Origin: Halomontanus rarus
GTDB taxonomy: Archaea; Halobacteriota; Halobacteria; Halobacteriales; Natrialbaceae
Direction of reading: 5' to 3'
Assembly: GCF_017357405.1 (NCBI RefSeq)
Contig: NZ_CP071597.1
Location: 1,736,001-1,800,000, forward strand
DNA: 64,000 nucleotides
Shown: piece after piece, positions 47,532-55,683 of the stretch
Layout of the letters: the number at the start of each line of letters is the position of its first letter
Position numbering within the stretch: the stretch's first letter is position 1
Program-made: the position numbers and the translations under genes
The notes under the pieces: model-generated
What the model saw: the letters and a program-made list of their open reading frames with translations, nothing else
Told to the model about the DNA's origin: nothing
The model's database searches: none

Positions 47532-48319
47532 GCCTCGACCCTCCGCTCGGCCTCGAGCGGCCGTTCGGTTCGGTCGACGGCGCGGCGGTCGGCGAGTCCG
47601 ACCGTTTCGACGCTGCCGTACAGGTCGTCGATCAGCGACGGGGTGAGACCGCCCCGTTCGACGTCGAAGACCAGCCCTCCGTCTCGGAGTCCGATGAACC
47701 GATCACCGAAGTGCGCGGCGATGTTGACCTGATGGAGGCTCACGAGCGCCGTCACCTCGTGGACGCCCGCGGCTTTCCGCAGGTATCCCATCACGGTTTC
47801 GGCGCTCGCGGGGTCGAGGCTGGCGACTGGCTCGTCGGCGAGCAACAGTCCGGGGTCTTGAACGAGCGCTCTCGCGATGCCGACGCGCTGTTGCTGGCCG
47901 CCGCTCATCTGCGAGACGCGCTGGTGGGCCTCGTCGAGGAGGCCGACGGTCTCGAGGGCTTCGAGCGCTCGCCGTTTGTCGGCCGGCTCTTGCCACTGGA
48001 AGAGACTCGAGACGAACCCCGTGCGTTCGAGCGAGCCGGTGAGCGCGTTGAGATACGCCGAGACGCCGTCCACGAGGTTGTGCTGCTGGAAGATCATCCC
48101 GATCGACGGCTGCGACTCCTCGATCGGCCGTCCGTCGAGATAGATGCCGCCGCTGGTCGGTTCGGTGAGTCCGTTGATACACCGTAACATCGTCGACTTT
48201 CCCGCGCCGGATTCGCCGAGCAGGACGACGAACTCGTCTTCGATCTCGAAGGAGACGTCTTCGAGTGCGGTTACGTCCCCGTACGTCTTCGTTACGTTTT
48301 CGACAGTTAATGTGCTCAT
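47528..48319 (-). CDS. phnC: Phosphonate ABC transporter ATP-binding protein
   Basis: A 263-residue ATPase energising phosphonate import. Walker A GESGAGKST (35-43), Q-loop around FQQHN, signature SGGQQQRVGIAR (139-150), Walker B LLLADEP (158-164), and a switch histidine in SLHQVN. Middle operon position, between phnD (54-bp gap) and phnE (4-bp overlap). Confidence 0.95.
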   Translation of the reverse strand: MSTLTVENVTKTYGDVTALEDVSFEIEDEFVVLLGESGAGKSTMLRCINGLTEPTSGGIYLDGRPIEESQPSIGMIFQQHNLVDGVSAYLNALTGSLERTGFVSSLFQWQEPADKRRALEALETVGLLDEAHQRVSQMSGGQQQRVGIARALVQDPGLLLADEPVASLDPASAETVMGYLRKAAGVHEVTALVSLHQVNIAAHFGDRFIGLRDGGLVFDVERGGLTPSLIDDLYGSVETVGLADRRAVDRTERPLEAERRVEA

Positions 48320-48373
48320 GCTGAGTGAAGAATCGGTATCGGTGGTGGTTGAACGGTGAGTGGACAGCGAACG

Positions 48374-49393
48374 CTATCCGAGGTCGATCTCGAGCGCGTT
48401 GAGCCGCTCGATGACGGGTTCGTACGCGTCGATCGAGGTCGCCTCGAGCGTGGTAAACGGCATCGTCGCGTCGTAGTCGTCGGGTTTGTACTCCGAGAGC
48501 GCCTCCTCGCTCGAGTCCAACAGCGCCTGCTCGATCTCGCCTTTCATCTCCGACTCCCAGCTACTTCGGGCGTAGATCGGCTGTTTCGGGATGGGAAACG
48601 ACCACCAGATCGGCTCGAGGGTGGTGTCCGCGGTTCCGGCCTCGTCGACGAACGCGTCGTTCTCCCGAACCTCCTGTGGAATCGAACTCGAGTCGACGTA
48701 CTGCATTCCGTTGCCGGACCACGTACAGCAGGCGTCGACCTCCTCGTTGACGAGCATGTCGACGGCGTTGGCGTGGTTCGACCACGTCCCCTCGAAGTCG
48801 ACGGGTTCGCCCTGCGGGGCGTCTCCGACGTCGAGGCCGGCCTCCATCAGGGTGTAGACGGCGAAGATGGAACCGCTCGTCGAGAGTTTGTCGGCGAAGC
48901 CGACGTGTTTGCCCTCGAGGTCGGTCCGCTCGTCGACCTCGGAGCCCGGGTTGGTCAGCATCATCGAGAAGTACCACGCCGTGCCCCCCGTGACGGCCGT
49001 CCCGAACACGTCCATCATGTCCGGATCGGAGATCAGGGTGATGTCGTCCATCCCGATCTCCGCTTGCTCGCTTCGCAGCGCCGGGCGGATCGCCGAGTAG
49101 TCCTGCGGGACCTCGTAGGTGATCTCGAGGCCGTCGATCTCGCCCTCGAGGTAGTTTTTCATCGGCATGTAATCGTTCCGGACGTCCGTCGGATTCTCGG
49201 GTGTGAGGAGGATCGTCACCTCCTCCGCGTCCCCGGCGACAGATCCCAGCGCACCCGTACAACCGGCGAAACCGGCGAGGGCGACGGCGCTCGCCCCGCC
49301 CGCGAGGAATCGGCGACGGCCCGAATCCGCCGGTTCGTTCGTCGTCCCGTGCTGTCCATTCGACGATCGCCCCCTGTCAGTCTTGTCAGCCAT
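48374..49393 (-). CDS. phnD: Phosphonate-binding lipoprotein of ABC transporter
   Basis: Solute-binding protein that captures phosphonates outside the membrane. ATG 49393 gives 339 residues. A Tat signal with lipobox, RRRFLAGGASAVALAGFAGC (about residues 26-45), predicts export folded and lipid attachment at the Cys of AGC. The PhnD/PBP fold follows: VTILLTPENPTDVRNDYMPM, ISDPDMMDVFGTAV, LEGKHVGFADKLSTSGSIF and the C-terminal YDATMPFTTLEATSI. An upstream in-frame extension (to 49564) is non-coding in character. TATA-like GTTATTC lies 25-31 bp upstream. Confidence 0.94.
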   Translation of the reverse strand: MADKTDRGRSSNGQHGTTNEPADSGRRRFLAGGASAVALAGFAGCTGALGSVAGDAEEVTILLTPENPTDVRNDYMPMKNYLEGEIDGLEITYEVPQDYSAIRPALRSEQAEIGMDDITLISDPDMMDVFGTAVTGGTAWYFSMMLTNPGSEVDERTDLEGKHVGFADKLSTSGSIFAVYTLMEAGLDVGDAPQGEPVDFEGTWSNHANAVDMLVNEEVDACCTWSGNGMQYVDSSSIPQEVRENDAFVDEAGTADTTLEPIWWSFPIPKQPIYARSSWESEMKGEIEQALLDSSEEALSEYKPDDYDATMPFTTLEATSIDAYEPVIERLNALEIDLG

Positions 49394-49417
49394 CGATAGG
49401 TACCTCAGACAGACGGT

Positions 49418-49424
49418 GAATAAC
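49418..49424 (-). promoter_or_regulatory. TATA-like box of the phnDCE operon
   Basis: GAATAAC on the plus strand (GTTATTC on the minus strand), centred 28 bp upstream of the phnD ATG, the distance expected for a leaderless archaeal transcript. Confidence 0.5.
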
Positions 49425-49583
49425 CGTTGCCTGCGTAGAGTCCGGAGGGTCTCGAGCCCAGGTCCGGGGGCGGGGGTCGAGGGGGGACTCGTCCGCTGCG
49501 GTCCGGACGGGTACGGACTCCGAATTTCGGGTCGGGTATCGAAGCGACGCTCGAGGGCGACCATAGAGAGTACCCAGCGTAGT

Positions 49584-49589
49584 CTTAAG
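49584..49589 (+). promoter_or_regulatory. TATA-like box of the C-P lyase operon
   Basis: CTTAAG lies 27-32 bp upstream of the phnG ATG at 49616, consistent with a leaderless archaeal mRNA. The 222-bp divergent gap 49394-49615 must hold control sites for both phn operons. Confidence 0.5.
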
Positions 49590-49615
49590 TCGCGGTTGTC
49601 GGTCGTTTCGATCGC

Positions 49616-50059
49616 ATGGACGACCCGAACGACAGGGCAGACCGGTTCGAACTGATCGCAGCCTGCGAGGGGGCGGTCCTCGCGCGGCTGGCGAACGAGA
49701 TCCTCGAGTCAGACCCGCCGCTCGACGTGTTACAGGAGCCGAAACCGCAGCTGCTCATGCAGCGGGTTCGCGAGCCGGTCGAGCGCCGACCGTTCAACCT
49801 CGGCGAGGTCGTCGTCACGCCCGCGGAGGTCGAACTCGGCGGCGAGCGCGGGTTCGCGATGCGGCCCGGAAAGGCCGAACGTGCCGCCTTCTCCGGGGCG
49901 ATCGTGGACGCCGCGATCGCGGGCGGACACGATCGACGTGCCACCATGACCGACGAACTTGCGGCCGCGGCCGAGCGCCGGGAGGCCGAACGCAGACGCG
50001 CGTGGAACGAGAGTCGACACACCGCGGTCGAGTTCGAGACCCTGGAGGACGACGGATGA
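49616..50059 (+). CDS. phnG: C-P lyase core subunit PhnG
   Basis: A 147-residue subunit of the PhnGHIJ core, which converts alkylphosphonates via ribosyl intermediates. Seen: RFELIAACEGAVLARLANEIL at the start, PQLLMQRVREPVERRPFNLGEVVVTPAEVEL, then GFAMRPGKAERAAFSGAIVDAAI, all standard PhnG blocks. First gene of the plus operon; its stop overlaps the phnH start (ATGA at 50056). Confidence 0.95.
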   Translation: MDDPNDRADRFELIAACEGAVLARLANEILESDPPLDVLQEPKPQLLMQRVREPVERRPFNLGEVVVTPAEVELGGERGFAMRPGKAERAAFSGAIVDAAIAGGHDRRATMTDELAAAAERREAERRRAWNESRHTAVEFETLEDDG

Positions 50060-50643
50060 GGGCGCTCGGACTCGATCCGGTCCACGACACCCGGGAGACC
50101 TTCCGCGCGCTCTGTGACGCGACGAGCAGGCCGGCGACCGTCCGCCGGCTCCCGGTCGCGCCGGGAGACCACGCCGTCGCGGCGACGCTCGTCGACCACG
50201 AGGTGACGACGCACACGCCGGACGACGACCTTCGCGAGGCCCTCGCCGCACAGGGGCGGTACGAGGCCGCCGAGCCGACCGACGCCGATATCGTCCACGC
50301 CCGCGGCGTCCCCCCGTGGGACGTCCGCGACCTCGAGCGCGGCTCGCTCGTCGAACCGAGCGAGGGGGCGACGGTGCTCTATCGCGTCGAATCGCTCGAG
50401 AGCGACCCCGAGGACGAAGACGAAGACGGAGACGGACTGTCTACGGTCACGGTCTCCGGCCCTGGCGTCCCCGAAACGCGGACGGTGGGTATCGGCCTGC
50501 CGGCCGCCGAACTCGAGGCGATCGCCGACGCGCAGTCGACCGCCCCCCGCGGCGTCGACGCGATCTTCACGGCCGGCGATCGGGTCGTCGCGATTCCCCG
50601 GTCGGCGTCGATGTCGGTGGAAGCGGAGGTGGAGGTGGTCTGA
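50056..50643 (+). CDS. phnH: C-P lyase core subunit PhnH
   Basis: A 195-residue PhnH: DPVHDTRETFRALCDATSRP at the N-terminus and a PLP-transferase-like fold without cofactor residues. GVPPWDVRDLERGSLVEPSEGATVLYRV and LSTVTVSGPGVPETRTVGI are family regions; residues ~114-126 form an Asp/Glu-rich insertion. The C-terminus (GVDAIFTAGDRVVAIPRSA) is as expected. One base separates it from phnI. Confidence 0.93.
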   Translation: MRALGLDPVHDTRETFRALCDATSRPATVRRLPVAPGDHAVAATLVDHEVTTHTPDDDLREALAAQGRYEAAEPTDADIVHARGVPPWDVRDLERGSLVEPSEGATVLYRVESLESDPEDEDEDGDGLSTVTVSGPGVPETRTVGIGLPAAELEAIADAQSTAPRGVDAIFTAGDRVVAIPRSASMSVEAEVEVV

Positions 50644-50644
50644 G

Positions 50645-51778
50645 ATGGGGTACGTCGCCGTTACCGCCGGCGAAGAGATCATCGAACGCGCCGCGGACCT
50701 GTTCGAGAAGCAGCGTCTCGACGGCGACGCGGAGACGCTCTCGGTGGTCCAGCTCGAGGGGCAACTCGAACGGCTGACCGCGCAGGCCGCGAGCGAGGGC
50801 GGTCTCTACGCGCCCCGACTGGCCGCGCTCGCCGTCAAACAGGCTCAGGGAGACACCGTCGAGGCCTCGTTTCTCCTGCGGGCGTACCGGTCGACGCTGG
50901 AGCGGTGGGACGAGACCGTGACCGTCGATCACGGCGAACTGTTCGCCACCCGGCGGGTCTCGCCGGCCTACAAGGACGTTCCGGGCGGCCAGCTCCTCGG
51001 GCCGACGAAGGACTACACCCAGCGGCTGCTCGACTTCGACCTCGAGGCCGAGGACGGGCGCGAGGGCGAACCGGACGATCCCACGGCCGAGTGGGACGTC
51101 GCCGACGAGGACCCCGAGACGGTGACCAACGTGATGGCGATCCTCCGGGAGGAGGGGCTGGTCGAGGAACCGGCGGCCGTCGGCGAGACGGAGCCGAGCG
51201 ACACGACGCGGACGCCGGTGACGCACCCGGCCGGCCGTGACGAAGTCCTGCAGGAACTCGCCCGGGGAGAGACCGGCGCGCTCACCGCGCTCGGGTACTC
51301 CGCGCTTCGGGGCTACGGACAGGTCCACCCGACGCTCGCCGAGGTCAGGGTCGGACGACTGCCCGTGAAGATCGAACACCCCTACACGGGCGAGGTGGTG
51401 ACCGTCACCGACGTCGAGGTCAGCGAGAGCGAGGCGGTGGTACCGGTCTACGCCAAGCGCGACGATCCGCAGTTCGCCTTCGGCTACGGGCTCACGTTCG
51501 GACGCAACGAGCGCAAGGCGATCGCGATGACCATCCTCGACGCGTCGATTCAACTCGACGGACGGGACGAACCCGCGGAGAACCCCGAGTTCGTCCTCGA
51601 CGTGATCGACGGGATGGACTCGTTCGGCTTCATCGAACACCTCAAACTCCCCCACTACGTGACGTTCCAGTCGATCCTCGACCGGATCCGGAGCATCCGC
51701 GAGCGAACCCTCGAGGGCGACGGCGGGGCGAATTCGGGTTCCGACCCCGCTCCGACGGAGGTCGAGACCGATGACTGA
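50645..51778 (+). CDS. phnI: C-P lyase core subunit PhnI (nucleosidase)
   Basis: A 377-residue PhnI, which transfers ribose triphosphate of ATP onto phosphonate. Start MGYVAVTAGEEIIERAADLF; core blocks LYAPRLAALAVKQAQGDTVEASFLLRAYRST, TRRVSPAYKDVPGGQLLGPTKDYTQRLLDF, and FAFGYGLTFGRNERKAIAMTILD. The 8-bp overlap with phnJ (51771-51778) indicates coupling. Confidence 0.95.
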   Translation: MGYVAVTAGEEIIERAADLFEKQRLDGDAETLSVVQLEGQLERLTAQAASEGGLYAPRLAALAVKQAQGDTVEASFLLRAYRSTLERWDETVTVDHGELFATRRVSPAYKDVPGGQLLGPTKDYTQRLLDFDLEAEDGREGEPDDPTAEWDVADEDPETVTNVMAILREEGLVEEPAAVGETEPSDTTRTPVTHPAGRDEVLQELARGETGALTALGYSALRGYGQVHPTLAEVRVGRLPVKIEHPYTGEVVTVTDVEVSESEAVVPVYAKRDDPQFAFGYGLTFGRNERKAIAMTILDASIQLDGRDEPAENPEFVLDVIDGMDSFGFIEHLKLPHYVTFQSILDRIRSIRERTLEGDGGANSGSDPAPTEVETDD

Positions 51779-52889
51779 GACCGACCGCCCCGAAACGACT
51801 CCGACCGACGCCGTCGATTCGGCCCTCGAGTCCCTGTCGGACGACGGTCTCGAGGGGTACAACTACGCCTACCTCGACGAACACACCAAGCGCGAGGTTC
51901 GGCGCTCGATCCTGAAGGCCATCGCGGTGCCCGGCCACCAGGTCCCCTACGCGTCCCGTCCGATGCCGCTCGCTCGCGGCTGGGGCACCGGCGGCATTCA
52001 GGCCTCGCTGTCGATCCTCGGCCCCGAGGACACGTTCAAGGTCATCGACCAGGGTGCCGACGAGTCGGTCAACGCCGCCAACATCCGTCGGCTCGCGACG
52101 GAGACCGCCGGCGTGGAGACGACGACGGACACCACCGACGCGGACGTGATCCAGACCCGCCACCGGATCCCCGAGGAAGTCGTGACCGACGACCAGATTC
52201 TGGTGTTGCAGGTGCCGATCACCGACGCCCTGCGGACGGTGGACTCGAGCGACGCCGCCAATCGACGACGCCACGCGCACAAGAACTACGGCAAGATGTG
52301 GGTCCACCTCTACGAGAACGTCGTCGAGTGGGGCGAGATCAACATCGCCGCGCGGTATCCGACGATGGTCGCCGGCCGGTACCTGATGGACCCCTCCCCG
52401 ATCCCGCGGTGGGACGTTCCGAAACTCGACGACGCGGACGCCCTCTTCGTCTTCGCCGCCGGCCGCGAGGCACGGATCTACGCCGTCCCGCCACACACCG
52501 CCGTCGAACCGCTCGCCTTCGAGGACCGGTCGTTTCAGGTCGAGCGCTTCCCGGACCAGGCCTGTGACGTCTGCGGGTCGACCGACACGTACCTCACCGA
52601 GGTCGACGACGCGAGCGAGAGCGCGGGTTCCACCGGGTCTCGAGGCGGGATCGACGGTTCCGGCGGGTCTCGAGGCGGGATCGACGATGACGGCGGGAGC
52701 GACGCCGCCGAAACCGAAACCGGATCCGACGCCGGCGACGACGGCCGGCGCTACGTCTGCAACGACACGTCGTTCTGTCACAAGCGCCGGTCGAACCCCG
52801 ACCTCCCCAGAGACCACCATCTGGACCGCGACGACGTCGACTGGGGTCCCGGAACGACCGCCGCCGACCGCGGAGGTGAGTCGACGTGA
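51771..52889 (+). CDS. phnJ: C-P lyase radical SAM subunit PhnJ with extra loop
   Basis: Catalytic subunit cleaving the C-P bond. 372 residues, about 90 longer than the E. coli protein. Core blocks: YNYAYLDEHTKREVRRSILKA, VPGHQVPYASRPMPLARGWGTGG, and WGEINIAARYPTMVAGRYLMDPSP. The Fe-S ligands are Cys265, Cys268 and Cys330, and the proposed thiyl Cys is 336; the Cys330-Cys336 spacing equals that of E. coli (266-272). Between Cys268 and Cys330 lie ~40 extra residues rich in Gly, Ser and Asp (about 281-325), built partly from a duplicated 30-bp unit. A polar C-terminal tail follows. Confidence 0.95.
   Translation: MTETDRPETTPTDAVDSALESLSDDGLEGYNYAYLDEHTKREVRRSILKAIAVPGHQVPYASRPMPLARGWGTGGIQASLSILGPEDTFKVIDQGADESVNAANIRRLATETAGVETTTDTTDADVIQTRHRIPEEVVTDDQILVLQVPITDALRTVDSSDAANRRRHAHKNYGKMWVHLYENVVEWGEINIAARYPTMVAGRYLMDPSPIPRWDVPKLDDADALFVFAAGREARIYAVPPHTAVEPLAFEDRSFQVERFPDQACDVCGSTDTYLTEVDDASESAGSTGSRGGIDGSGGSRGGIDDDGGSDAAETETGSDAGDDGRRYVCNDTSFCHKRRSNPDLPRDHHLDRDDVDWGPGTTAADRGGEST
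52634..52686. repeat. In-frame 30-bp duplication within phnJ
   Basis: The 23-bp block CGGGTCTCGAGGCGGGATCG + ACG occurs at 52634-52656 and 52664-52686, a period of 30 bp (10 codons: SRGGIDGSGG-type unit). It generates part of the PhnJ loop between the Fe-S cysteines. Confidence 0.85.
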
Positions 52890-53734
52890 GCCTGCTCGAG
52901 GGCGCGGATCTGACGAAGATCTACGGCGACGGCTGCGAGAGCTGTCGAGCGCGAACCGGCGATTCCGCCGGGACGAACCAGTGTCCCGTCTGCGGGAGCG
53001 TCGTCGCGTGTGCGGACGTGAACCTCTCGGTGGCGGAAGGCGAGGTGCTCGGCATCGTCGGCGAGTCGGGCTCCGGAAAGTCGAGTCTCGCCGAGACCCT
53101 CGCGCTCGCCGCCGACGATGGGGGCGAGGGCGAGAGCGGGAGCCGAATCGAGGGCGAGATCCGCTACGCCGGCCACGAGGGGAACCTCCTCGAGGTCGAC
53201 TACGAGACGCGCCACCGCCTTCGAAACGGTGACATCAGTCTGGTCCACCAGCACGTCCGCGACGGCCTCGAACTGGACTTTTCGGGCGGCGGAAACGTCG
53301 CCGAGAAACTGCTCTCGGCTGGCTGGCGCAACTACGAAGCGGTTCGCGAGCGCGTCCGATCGCTCTTCGAGGAGACCGAGATTCCGGTCGGCCGGATGGA
53401 CGATCCGACTCACACCTACTCCGGCGGGATGCAACGGCGCGTCCAGATCGCCCGCGCGCTCGCCAACGACCCGGCCGTCGTCGTCCTCGACGAACCCACG
53501 ACCGGGTTAGACGTGAGCGTTCAGGCGCGCGTGCTCGACACGTTCCGGCGCGTCCAGCGCGAGGAGGGCGTCGCCGCGATCGTCGTCTCCCACGACCTCG
53601 GCGTGGTCCGGTTGCTCGCCGACCGAACGCTCGTGATGCGCCACGGCAGGGTCGTCGAATCCGGCCTCACCGACCGCATCATGGAGGACCCCCACCACGA
53701 ATACACGCAGACGCTCATCAACTCGGTGATATAA
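52886..53734 (+). CDS. phnK: C-P lyase ABC-type ATPase PhnK with N-terminal Cys4 insertion
   Basis: A 282-residue ABC ATPase that binds the C-P lyase core rather than a membrane permease. Start GTG 52886 overlaps the phnJ stop. Between the first strand and Walker A is an insertion with Cys17, Cys20, Cys33 and Cys36 (CESC...CPVC), a likely zinc ribbon absent from E. coli PhnK. Walker A is GESGSGKSS (59-67), signature YSGGMQRRVQIARAL, Walker B VVVLDEP. It is immediately followed by phnL. Confidence 0.94.
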   Translation: MSLLEGADLTKIYGDGCESCRARTGDSAGTNQCPVCGSVVACADVNLSVAEGEVLGIVGESGSGKSSLAETLALAADDGGEGESGSRIEGEIRYAGHEGNLLEVDYETRHRLRNGDISLVHQHVRDGLELDFSGGGNVAEKLLSAGWRNYEAVRERVRSLFEETEIPVGRMDDPTHTYSGGMQRRVQIARALANDPAVVVLDEPTTGLDVSVQARVLDTFRRVQREEGVAAIVVSHDLGVVRLLADRTLVMRHGRVVESGLTDRIMEDPHHEYTQTLINSVI

Positions 53735-54499
53735 ATGTCCGAATTCGAATCCGCACCCGCATCGACACCCCTACTCGCGGTCGAAAACCTGCACAAAACG
53801 TTCGACATGCACGCGCTCGGCGACAAACGGGTCGTCGGGCTCGAGGACGTCTCGTTCGCGGTCGAGCGAGGAGAGTTCCTCGCCGTCGTCGGCGAATCCG
53901 GGAGCGGCAAGTCGTCGCTTCTGAAGTGTCTCTACCGGACGTACGAGCCCTCCTCGGGTCGAGTGCTCTACGCCGGGCCGAACGGGACCGTCGATCTGGC
54001 CTCCTGTGACGACCGCACGGTCATCGACCTGCGCACGAAAGCGATCGGCTACACCTCGCAGTTCCTCGACGAGATTCCACGGGTGCCGGCGGTCGACGTG
54101 GTCGCCCGCCCCCTTCACGAGGGCGGGATGGCCGTCGACGCGGCCCGCGAGCGAGCCGAAATGCTGTTGTCGCGGCTCCGCCTCCCCGAAGCGCTGTGGG
54201 AGGCCTATCCCGCGACCTTCTCCGGGGGCGAGCGACAGCGGGTCAACCTCGCACAGGCCATCGCGCCGAAGCCGCGCCTGCTCTTGCTGGACGAACCGAC
54301 GAGCGCGCTCGATCCGGAGACGCGGGCGGCCGCCATCGACCTGCTCCGAGAGTTCCTCGACGACGGCACGACCATCGTCGGCGTCTTCCACAACCGCGAC
54401 GTCGTCGAGGCGGTAGCCGATCGCGTGGTCGTCCTCGAGGACGCCCGCGTCCGGGAGATCGGTCCCGTCGAGGCGTTCGACCGGGAGGTGATCGCGTGA
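53735..54499 (+). CDS. phnL: C-P lyase ABC-type ATPase PhnL
   Basis: A 254-residue ABC ATPase, partner of PhnK in the C-P lyase complex. Walker A GESGSGKSS (53-61), signature FSGGERQRVNLAQA, Walker B LLLLDEPTSALD; YTSQFLDEIPRVPAVDVVARPL is a PhnL-type segment. Its ATG follows directly after the phnK stop and its stop overlaps the phnM GTG (54496-54499). Confidence 0.94.
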   Translation: MSEFESAPASTPLLAVENLHKTFDMHALGDKRVVGLEDVSFAVERGEFLAVVGESGSGKSSLLKCLYRTYEPSSGRVLYAGPNGTVDLASCDDRTVIDLRTKAIGYTSQFLDEIPRVPAVDVVARPLHEGGMAVDAARERAEMLLSRLRLPEALWEAYPATFSGGERQRVNLAQAIAPKPRLLLLDEPTSALDPETRAAAIDLLREFLDDGTTIVGVFHNRDVVEAVADRVVVLEDARVREIGPVEAFDREVIA

Positions 54500-55683
54500 G
54501 TTCCCCCTCCCAGCGCGGTGTCGGCGAGTCGACCGCGGTTCTCGAGAACGCCCGTCTCGTCACGCCCGACGACGTCGTGTCCGGCTCGGTCCGCATCGAA
54601 GGGGATCGCATCGTCGACGTGGGCGACGTCGAACGGAGCGCGGACACCGTGGTCGACGTGGGGGGTCGGCTGGTCCTCCCCGGATTGATCGACCTCCACG
54701 GCGACGACATCGAGTCACACCTCCACCCGCGGTCGGGAGCGCGCGTCGGAACGCACATGGCGCTGGCCGCCGCGGATCGGGCGAACGTCGCCGCCGGCAT
54801 CACGACCAAGTTCCACGCGATCTCCTTCGAACTCGATCCCGACGAAAACCGGTCGCCGGAACTCGGGGCCGAGATAACGGACGCCGTCGACCGCGCCGAC
54901 GATCTCGTGATCGATCACCGCATCCACGCGCGCTGTGAGGTGACCCAGTCTCGCTGCATCGAGGCCGTCGAGGACGTCGTCGCCGCGGGTGACGCCGCCC
55001 TCGTCTCCGTGATGAGTCACATCCCGGGCAAGGGGCAGTTTCGCGATCAGGGCGCGTTCATCGAGTACTATCGGGACTCCCAGAAACACACGATCGAGGA
55101 GGCGGAGGCGATCATCGACGAACGCGGCGGACTTGAACTCGAGACCGTCCGCGAGCGCGTCACTCGCGTCGTCGAAGCGGCCGCCGAACGCGGGGTGCCG
55201 ACGGCGTCTCACGACGACGAGGACGTCGGAGAGGTCGAACGACTCCGCGAGATCGGCGTCGACGTCAGCGAGTACCCGATCACCCTCGAGACGGCCGAGC
55301 GCGCGCACGAACTTGGCATGACCGTCACGATGGGCGCGCCCAACCTCGTCCGCGGGGAGAGCCAGTGGGGGAACCTGCGGACGGCGGACGCGATCGACGC
55401 CGGCGTCGTCGACGCGCTGGTCGCGGACTACCACCCGCCGTCGTTGCTGGCCGCGACCTTCGTCGACACCGGCGAACCGCTGCCGACGCGCGTCAGGCGC
55501 GTCACCGCGAATCCGGCCGACGCCGCCGGCCTCGACGATCGGGGCCGCATCGAACCCGGGGCTCGAGCCGACCTCGTCGTCGTCGACCGCGACCCGACGC
55601 CGACGGTGGCTCGAGCGCTCGTCGGCGGACGGCCGGTGTACCGTGCGGAGGTCGGCGACGTCGACGTCGAGGGGAGCCGATGA
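54496..55683 (+). CDS. phnM: RPnTP diphosphohydrolase PhnM
   Basis: A 395-residue amidohydrolase-superfamily enzyme that removes diphosphate from the ribosyl-phosphonate triphosphate intermediate. GTG 54496 overlaps phnL. Metal-binding blocks: LPGLIDLHGDDIESHLHPR, VMSHIPGKGQFRD, TASHDDEDVGEVERL and VADYHPPSLLAATF. A C-terminal amidohydrolase strand closes it (RGRIEPGARADLVVVDRD). The frame is open upstream to 54196 but phnL covers that region. Confidence 0.94.
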   Translation: MSSPSQRGVGESTAVLENARLVTPDDVVSGSVRIEGDRIVDVGDVERSADTVVDVGGRLVLPGLIDLHGDDIESHLHPRSGARVGTHMALAAADRANVAAGITTKFHAISFELDPDENRSPELGAEITDAVDRADDLVIDHRIHARCEVTQSRCIEAVEDVVAAGDAALVSVMSHIPGKGQFRDQGAFIEYYRDSQKHTIEEAEAIIDERGGLELETVRERVTRVVEAAAERGVPTASHDDEDVGEVERLREIGVDVSEYPITLETAERAHELGMTVTMGAPNLVRGESQWGNLRTADAIDAGVVDALVADYHPPSLLAATFVDTGEPLPTRVRRVTANPADAAGLDDRGRIEPGARADLVVVDRDPTPTVARALVGGRPVYRAEVGDVDVEGSR

